A DNA stretch of 64,000 bases. Source: Streptomyces sp. HM190 (lineage in GTDB: Bacteria > Actinomycetota > Actinomycetes > Streptomycetales > Streptomycetaceae). Below are positions 58,671 to 64,000 of the stretch, one piece after another. The position numbers and the translations under genes are program-made. The first letter of the stretch is position 1; every line of letters begins with the position of its first letter. The stretch covers positions 7,130,001 through 7,194,000 of the forward strand of contig NZ_CP047318.1 in the NCBI RefSeq assembly GCF_009857135.1, in the 5' to 3' direction. Below the pieces are notes generated by a model that had not been told where the DNA came from, did no database searches, and saw only the letters and a program-made list of their open reading frames with translations.

Positions 58671-60217
58671 GACGCTTCCGCGACGGGCAGGGCGTCGACC
58701 AGCACCTCGATGTCCTGGATCCCGGAGGTCTCCCGGGCCAGCCGGGCGAACAGACCGTTCAGATCCTTCGTCTCGTCCGTCTCACCGTGCTCGTCGTCGG
58801 TGTCGAAGGAGAGGATCGACTCCAGCTGCAGATGCATGACCGGGCGGAGGTAGTGCTCCTTCGTCGTCTCAACGTCTTTGTGCCCCAACAGGGTCTTCAC
58901 CAGCCACCATGGGTCGCCGTAGAGCTGAGCGAAGTCGCGCCGATCCGCAGGGGTCAGCCCGTACTTCTCGTCCATCAACTCGTTGAGCAGGATCAACATG
59001 TAGAGCGCCATCGAGTGCCGCATGGAATGGGGTGTCGCGTACGGCACCTTCCCGCGGATCTCCGCGACCCGCAGCAGGCGGGATGTCTCCCGCTCCTGCG
59101 GAGTCAACAGAGCCTGCTCGCACCGTTGGTTGGCCTGCCGGAACACGGTGTTCCAGCGGTCCGGCAGCATGGGCAGGCCCTGCTCGGTCAGCCACAACCA
59201 CGCCGGCTCCGGGCCCTGCGGGCCTTCGACGAACAGCCACTGCCGCTCACGCCAGTCGAGCAGGTTCAGGTCATATCGGCCTTGGACGCCGTCACGGTCG
59301 ACCCAGTGGACCGTCGGGGTGAGGCCCGTCGTGACCTTCGTGATCAGCCGCATCAGCGGCAACTTCTCGTAGCGTCCCTGGGCCTGGGCCCGTTCGACTG
59401 TCCAGGCCCGCTCCGACTCCGCGTAGGCACTGACCTGACGCAATGAATCGACCGACGCGTAGAAGGTCCGGTCTCGCTTCGACCGGGACAGCGCTCGGGC
59501 CATCTGCCCGTGGCAGTAGCGGCCCGAGCGCAGCGGGCGGGACGGCACTTCGAACGTCAGCATCGCGCCGGACTCCTGCCGCCGCAGTCCCGAGCTGAGC
59601 GTGAACCCGACGAACGAGGTGTTCCGAAGCTCGGTCCGCGCGTCCCAGCCCGGCACCGGCGTTCCGTCGGGACCGAGGCCGCGAAGGCCCACGTCCTGCC
59701 AAAGACCCCAGGTACGCGGTGTCAGCCACGACACCCGCGAGCTGCGGGCGTCCGCTGCGCGGTCCGTCCGGCGCCGGCTGTCCACCGGCAACGGTGTGAC
59801 CTTCGCCCACCGGTAGAGCCGCGTGAAGGCCGACGCTTCCCGGTCCCACTTCGTCCCGCTGATTCGCCTTGGGTTGAGTGACGAGTCACACCGAAATTCC
59901 CGGTACGCGCGCAAGTCGGCCTCGGTCGCTTGCCGCCACGGGATGCCGCGTCGCCACAACCAAGTCAGCAACAGCCGGATATCCAGCGCGTAATTCCGCC
60001 GGGTTTCTCGCTCCAGCGGATGGAATTCCGGGGACAGGACGAATTCCAGCAGCTCGCGATCGACCACGAAATCAGGCCGTACAAATACCGGATCGCCCGG
60101 CTGAAGGCCCACCGCGGCCACAGTTGCTGGCAGGTCGCGGACCCCCAGCACCCCCTCCTCCGGCAGCGGCCCCCACCGCTCCGGATCCGGCACGAACACC
60201 AGCCACCACTCGTCCAT
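58667..60217 (-). CDS. Tyrosine recombinase/integrase, first gene of the element
   Basis: This 516-aa protein carries all canonical residues: Arg in LSSGLRRQESGAML (about residue 209), HSMRHS (about 396), and LLGHKDVETTKEHYLRP with the His and the Tyr nucleophile (about 442-455). A SAM-like core-binding region (NYALDIRLLLTWLWRRG) precedes them. ATG at 60217 is chosen for its AGGGG site; a GTG ten codons upstream is possible. It is the promoter-proximal gene of a four-gene operon. Confidence 0.9.
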   Translation of the reverse strand: MDEWWLVFVPDPERWGPLPEEGVLGVRDLPATVAAVGLQPGDPVFVRPDFVVDRELLEFVLSPEFHPLERETRRNYALDIRLLLTWLWRRGIPWRQATEADLRAYREFRCDSSLNPRRISGTKWDREASAFTRLYRWAKVTPLPVDSRRRTDRAADARSSRVSWLTPRTWGLWQDVGLRGLGPDGTPVPGWDARTELRNTSFVGFTLSSGLRRQESGAMLTFEVPSRPLRSGRYCHGQMARALSRSKRDRTFYASVDSLRQVSAYAESERAWTVERAQAQGRYEKLPLMRLITKVTTGLTPTVHWVDRDGVQGRYDLNLLDWRERQWLFVEGPQGPEPAWLWLTEQGLPMLPDRWNTVFRQANQRCEQALLTPQERETSRLLRVAEIRGKVPYATPHSMRHSMALYMLILLNELMDEKYGLTPADRRDFAQLYGDPWWLVKTLLGHKDVETTKEHYLRPVMHLQLESILSFDTDDEHGETDETKDLNGLFARLARETSGIQDIEVLVDALPVAEAS

Positions 60218-60247
60218 CTGCAACCCCTGTGAGTCCCTTGAACTCAC

Positions 60248-60481
60248 TCAATCATCAGGGAAACACAAATGGGGATCATCCGGGAGGCCGCTTACCTCGT
60301 ATGCGATGTCACCGCACTGGCATCGGCCGGTTCGGATCTCTGGGACCAGGAGGGTGACAGCCTGTTCGGGGGCTTCGGATCCGTCGGCTTGCTGACTCTC
60401 GGCCGGGTCACCGGAAGGACTGCGTGTGGTGTGGCAGATTTCGCGCTCGGTTTGTTCGGAGGGGCGGGTCGTCTCGGCCAT
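60248..60481 (-). pseudogene. Truncated GFA-family (CENP-V type) gene, 5' part
   Basis: The frame from 60481 has a disordered 45-residue start, then IRTGRCQCGDIAYEVSGLPD, the first zinc-binding block of glutathione-dependent formaldehyde-activating-like proteins, and DPHLC. It then ends abruptly in FPDD. The remaining Cys motifs are absent. The break lies about 30 bp from the start of the integrase operon, so the element probably inserted here. The missing 3' part is not found at the element's other end. Confidence 0.6.
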
Positions 60482-60671
60482 GGATCTCCTCGAGGAAACG
60501 GGATGCGGACGGCAGGGTCGTGGAGGCTTCTAGCAGGTACAGGGATCGATGAGGGGTGGGTCTCGGCGCCCGTGAGTCGGGGTTCTGTCGGGCTCACGTA
60601 TGCCGGACATAGCAGGCCGTCCCGGTCCGGCGCGCTTCAGCGCCAGCCCCATGTTTTTCGTCCGGCCGGGT

Positions 60672-61369
60672 CTACGGTGAAGGCACACGGCCCGGCCACT
60701 GGAACACGAGGCGGCTGTGGGGCTTGTCCAGGACATCCCCGGCGGGTAGCTGGCCGTCGGGGGTGCTAGCCGGGTGAACGGTCAGGACAGGGTCGCTTTG
60801 CTTGCCGTCGTTCGTGCGTACGTCGCGGTCCCAGGCTCTCACTGTGGCCGCCAGCTGCTCGGCGAGCTGCGGGTCGTGCTGGCCGAAGGCGTGGACGACC
60901 CACTCCCACTCCTTTTCGGCAGGGTTGTCACCGTGCCGGGTCTGGACGTGGATGAGGTAGGCCAGTGAGGCGTCGCCGAGGATCGCCGGCGCATCGCCGT
61001 CCTTCGCGATCTGGGTGACGCCCGTGCCTTTGTCCCGGTGGGCGGACAGACGGACGAAGCCTGGCAATGTGGTGGCCGCGTAGAGCTGCAGCGAGCCGAA
61101 GTAGAAGGCCGCCCCCATGGTGACCCCGGTGGCGACCTGGTGGCGCGGCCCGCGCAGCGCCTCTTCCAATCCCTTCGTCGAGGCGGGGGTGCCGTCTACG
61201 AATCGGAGCTTCAGCTCGCCGTCGAGGAGGTCCACGGCCGGGATAGGGCGGGCGTGTTCGCCCTGGGCGCGGAGGAATCCGCAGTGCGTGAACTTCCGCG
61301 CGTGCAGTACCTCGCAGCGTCGCTCGAACGCGATCGCCCGGGTGTATCCGTGGATTTCGAGGGGCAGGA
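60672..61369 (-). pseudogene. FxLD-type methyltransferase fusion, 3' part separated by an insertion
   Basis: This open frame continues the protein interrupted at 62319. It begins VLPLEIHGYTRAIAFERR and includes ATGVTMGAAFYFGSLQLYAA and WEWVVHAFGQHDPQLAEQLA, which I associate with the C-terminal domain of methyltransferases of the FxLD lanthipeptide system. It ends at TAG 60672. It has no start of its own. Joined at the shared CTAG it is in frame with the upstream part, giving a 774-residue protein. Confidence 0.8.
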
Positions 61370-61373
61370 CTAG

Positions 61374-62314
61374 GGTGTGTGTCGAAAGTGGATCTTGAAC
61401 GTGAGATGATCTTGCTTCGTGGCACGTGGAGATCTGACGGACGCGCAATGGGCGGTGCTGGAACCGCTGTTGCCGAAGGGCAAGAAGCCCGGACGGCCGC
61501 CGACGTGGGCCAGGCGGCAGCTGATCGACGGCATACGGTTCCGGGTCCGTACTGGCGTTCCGTGGCGGGACCTGCCCGCCGAGTACGGGCCGTGGGGCCG
61601 GGCGTACGACTTGTTCCGGCGGTGGCAGCGGGACGGCACCTGGCATCGGATCTTCACCGCGCTCCAGGCCCGGGCCGACGCGAAAGAGCTGATCACCTGG
61701 GACATCAACGTCGACTCCACGGTGTGTCGGGCCCACCAGCACGCCGCCGGGGCAAGGAAAAAGGGGAGCTGCAGAAGGAGCCGCCCGGCGGCGTCGGCGT
61801 CGAGCCCGACGACCACGGCCTCGGCCGCTCGCGCGGTGGCCTGACCACCAAGCTGCACCTGGCCGTCGAACAAGGCCAGAAGCCCATGTCCATCGTGATC
61901 ACGGCCGGCCAGCGGGGCGACTCCCCGCAGTTCGAGCCTGTCCTGAACAAGATCCGCGTCCCGCGTCTTGGCCCAGGCAGGCCGCGCACCCGGCCCGATC
62001 GTGTGCGCGCCGACAAGGCGTACGCCTCCCGGAAGAACCGCGCTTACCTGCGGCAGCGCAGGATCCGCTGCACCATCCCGGACAAGGCCGACCAGGCCCG
62101 CAACCGCAAGAAACGCGGCTCGCGCGGCGGCCGACCGCCGAAGTTCGACCCGCAGGACTACAAGGCTCGGCACGCGGTCGAGTGCGGCATCAACCGCCTC
62201 AAAAGGCACCGGGCCGTGGCCACGAGGTACGACAAGCTCGCGGTCCGCTACGAGGCGACCGTCCTCGTAGCGGCCATCAATGAATGGCTGTGACCAGCAC
62301 ATTCGATACACGCC
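61374..62314 (+). mobile_element. 941-bp IS5-family insertion sequence
   Basis: The ends are exact. CTAG target duplications lie at 61370-61373 and 62315-62318. The terminal inverted repeats are imperfect, GGTGTGTGTCGAAAGTGG at the left and GGGCGTGTATCGAATGTG at the right. CTAG is the preferred IS5-family target type. The element carries a single transposase gene in two overlapping frames and interrupts a methyltransferase gene in antisense orientation. Confidence 0.92.
61419..62293 (+). CDS. IS5-family transposase, two frames with -1 slippage site
   Basis: Frame A (61419-61844) has DLTDAQWAVLEPLLPKGKKP and reaches the first catalytic Asp (NVDSTVCRAHQHAAGARKK). Frame B supplies GGLTTKLHLAVEQGQKPMSI, VRADKAYASRKNRAYLRQR (second Asp) and ARHAVECGINRLKRHRAVAT (Glu), ending at 62293. 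The overlap holds an A5G run at 61758-61763, in phase as AAA AAG in frame A, allowing -1 slippage into frame B. The DDE triad is complete after the shift, so the element may be active. Confidence 0.88.
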
Positions 62315-62318
62315 CTAG

Positions 62319-63941
62319 GCGCCCGCCCTCAGCTACCTGCTCCCGCCAGGAGGGGGAGATGTCCCAGGAGTTGTAGGTGATCACGATTGCGTCGAAGCCG
62401 CCGCGCGGTACGAGGTGTGAGGGGGCGCCGAGTGCCGCATCGCCCTGGAACGCGGTGACACGGCCGCTGCCGGCCTCTGTGGTCAACCGCCGGGTGCGGT
62501 GTACGACGTAGGGGTCGATGTCGCCGGTGACCACCCTGCCCGTGGGGCCGGCCACATGGGCGATGAGCTCGGCGTTGTAGCCGCCGGATCCCGCCTCGAA
62601 CACGATCGCTCCCGGCTTCAGGCACAGGCTTTGGAGCATGTCGGCCTGGAGCCAGGCAGCGGACACCGAACTGGTCGCCTTCCCCGTCTCGTCGCGGCGG
62701 GTGACGACGGCCCGGTCGCCGCCGTCGTACGCGGTCTTCAGGGCTTTCTCGGGGACGAAGCGGTGCCGGGGCACCGTGCGCAGCGCCTGCTGTACCGGTT
62801 CGGAGGGCGCCCAGCCGCCGTCGATGACTGTCTGGGTCATCTGCTGGCGCAGCCGGACAGCTTCGGCCGGTTCGCCGGGCACGGGCGGCTGGTCGATCGC
62901 GAGCGGATAGGAGTGGACCGGTGCAAGGCCAGGAATAACCCCGGGCCAGGTCGCGCCCAGGGCCTGCGCGGCTGGAGCGAACACGGGACCGAGGCAGGCC
63001 ACGGCGTGCAGGTCATGCCACTCCCACCGGTCGAACAGCTGCTGTTCTCGGTTGGCGAGGGTGCCGGACCATGCGGTGATACGGACGACCGCGGTGAGCC
63101 GCGGCACGCCGTGGCTGTCGTCGGCCAGCATCGTGACCACGTGCGCGTCCGAGGCCGAGGCGGTCAGGCCCGTCTCCTCGGCCAGTTCCCGAACCGCCGC
63201 CGCTTCGAAGGACTCCGCACCACTGGTCTTCCCGCCGGGAAGTTCCCACATGCCCCGGCGCGAGCGGCCGAGCAGGACCCGGCCGGCCTCGTCGGCGACG
63301 ACCGCAAGGGCGCCTGTCACAGCCAGACCGGTGGGCGGTCGCTGCCGCTCCACCGCCCGGGTGCCGGTGTGGCACGGGCCGCGCAGGACCAGGACAGCGA
63401 GCTGGTCCGCCTCCAGCCGCTCGACGGTCTCCCAGCCTTCGGCGAGCAGGCGGACCTCGTCCTCGTCGAGGGCGATGTCCCGTCGTTCGGCCGGGGTGTG
63501 CTCGACCACGGGGGTGATGGCCACAAGCGTGCCGCCGGGCCGCAGTCGTTCACCGAGCCCGTGCAGGACGCGGCTGCGATCGCGCAGGAAGGGGTACATC
63601 AGCCGCATGGTGACCAGGTCGTAGCCGTCCTCGTGCAGATCTGCCGGGTCGTCGCGCTCGATGTCCAGGCAGATCCAGCGCACCCGCTCGACGTCGGCGT
63701 GTTCGTCCCGGGCCCGGGCGAGAGCACTGTCGGCGAAGTCGACGGCGTCCACCGTGTAGCCGAGGGAGGAAAGGTAGGCGGCCAGGCTGCCGGTGCCGCA
63801 GCCCACATCGAGCGCCCGTCCGCCGCCATCGGGAACGGGAGCGTGCTCGGCGAGCAGGGCCCGCTCGCGCTCACCGAGTTCCCGGAACCCCTTGCCGTCG
63901 GCATAGTGCTGCTGCCACTGGTCGCGGACGACGTACGCCAC
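62319..63941 (-). pseudogene. Methyltransferase-NUDIX-methyltransferase fusion (FxLD system type), 5' part
   Basis: The GTG at 63941 follows GAGGAG; a TTG farther upstream lacks a site. Residues about 40-190 are a class I SAM methyltransferase (ALDVGCGTGSLAAYLSSLGY). Residues about 205-330 are a NUDIX hydrolase with a perfect box (GGKTSGAESFEAAAVRELAE, then ETG). From about 370 a PCMT-like methyltransferase follows (VFEAGSGGYNAELIAHVAG). An IS5-family element interrupts it after EQVAEGGRL. The intact form belongs to the methyltransferase, FxLD-system family linked to lanthipeptide clusters. The neighbouring precursor and synthetase genes would lie beyond the right window edge. Confidence 0.82.
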
Positions 63942-64000
63942 GGGCGTGCTCCTCAACTGCTCTTCAGCTGGTGGGTGGTGTGGTGTGCTGGTCAAAGACG

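Noticed and set aside
60672..61742. The 356-codon minus frame read as a stand-alone gene
   Set aside because: Its first 120 codons are antisense to the IS5-family element. Only the part left of the CTAG duplication is real methyltransferase sequence.
1..64000. CRISPR arrays, tRNA or rRNA genes and riboswitches
   Set aside because: No regularly spaced short repeats, tRNA cloverleaf ends or rRNA-like segments were seen on reading. A covariance search would be needed to exclude small RNAs.

Overview
The window is high-GC DNA with strong third-position GC bias, frequent GTG starts and many ATGA or GTGA start-stop overlaps. Together with its gene families this points to an actinomycete, most likely Streptomyces. 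No rRNA, tRNA or CRISPR array was seen.

1-14.8 kb: an almost complete extracellular-type contractile injection system (eCIS) operon on the + strand. It carries sheath, tube, a small coupling protein, a DUF6760 protein, a 1227-residue proline-rich protein with about twenty VQR motifs, a second tube protein, a LysM tube-end protein, a VgrG spike, a gp25-like protein, a baseplate J-like protein, a tail protein I-like protein, and a membrane protein with zinc ribbons and a C-terminal beta-sandwich. A divergent partial gene sits at the left edge. The AAA+ ATPase usual for such loci is not in view.

15-24.3 kb: mixed chromosomal genes. These are a DUF2238 membrane protein, transposase debris, a class-C beta-lactamase-like hydrolase, a translationally coupled flavoprotein/lyase pair resembling the aspartate-nitrosuccinate (nitrite-forming) CreE/CreD pair, a Sua5-type tRNA-modification enzyme and a beta-carbonic anhydrase.

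24.3-31.4 kb: a mobile-element graveyard. Two direct IS110 copies (one intact, one frameshifted) bracket a truncated pcaD, a truncated RHS polymorphic toxin with its C-terminal tip, a candidate membrane immunity gene, a 12-bp-stem hairpin, an IS110 stub and an IS5-family element with a canonical -1 frameshift heptamer. The part around 26.8-27.5 kb has visibly lower GC.

31.4-40.7 kb: a TetR gene faces, across a 37-bp perfect palindrome, a carbohydrate operon. The operon has two Gfo/Idh/MocA oxidoreductases, an unrecognised 259-aa protein, a Tat-lipoprotein binding protein with two ABC permeases, and two TIM-barrel isomerases. The layout suits uptake and oxidation/epimerisation of a sugar, glycoside or cyclitol.

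40.8-51.1 kb: a detoxification-like region. A DHA2 MFS pump is followed by a duplicated block (VOC protein, FMN reductase, alpha/beta hydrolase, TetX-like flavin monooxygenase). Each copy has lost a different end gene, and an LtrA-like gene lies between them. A TetR gene and matching CGAAC-centred palindromes in front of the pump, the monooxygenase and the TetR gene suggest one regulon.

51.4-54.4 kb: an acyltransferase-3 membrane protein overlapping an OmpR-type response regulator and its histidine kinase.

54.3-60.5 kb: a Tn554/RIT-like integrase operon (three large recombinase-type genes plus a DUF6262-like protein), wedged between the kinase stop codon and a truncated GFA-family gene.

60.7-64 kb: a methyltransferase-NUDIX-methyltransferase fusion of the FxLD lanthipeptide type. 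It is split by a 941-bp IS5-family element with CTAG target duplications, and removing the element restores the frame exactly.
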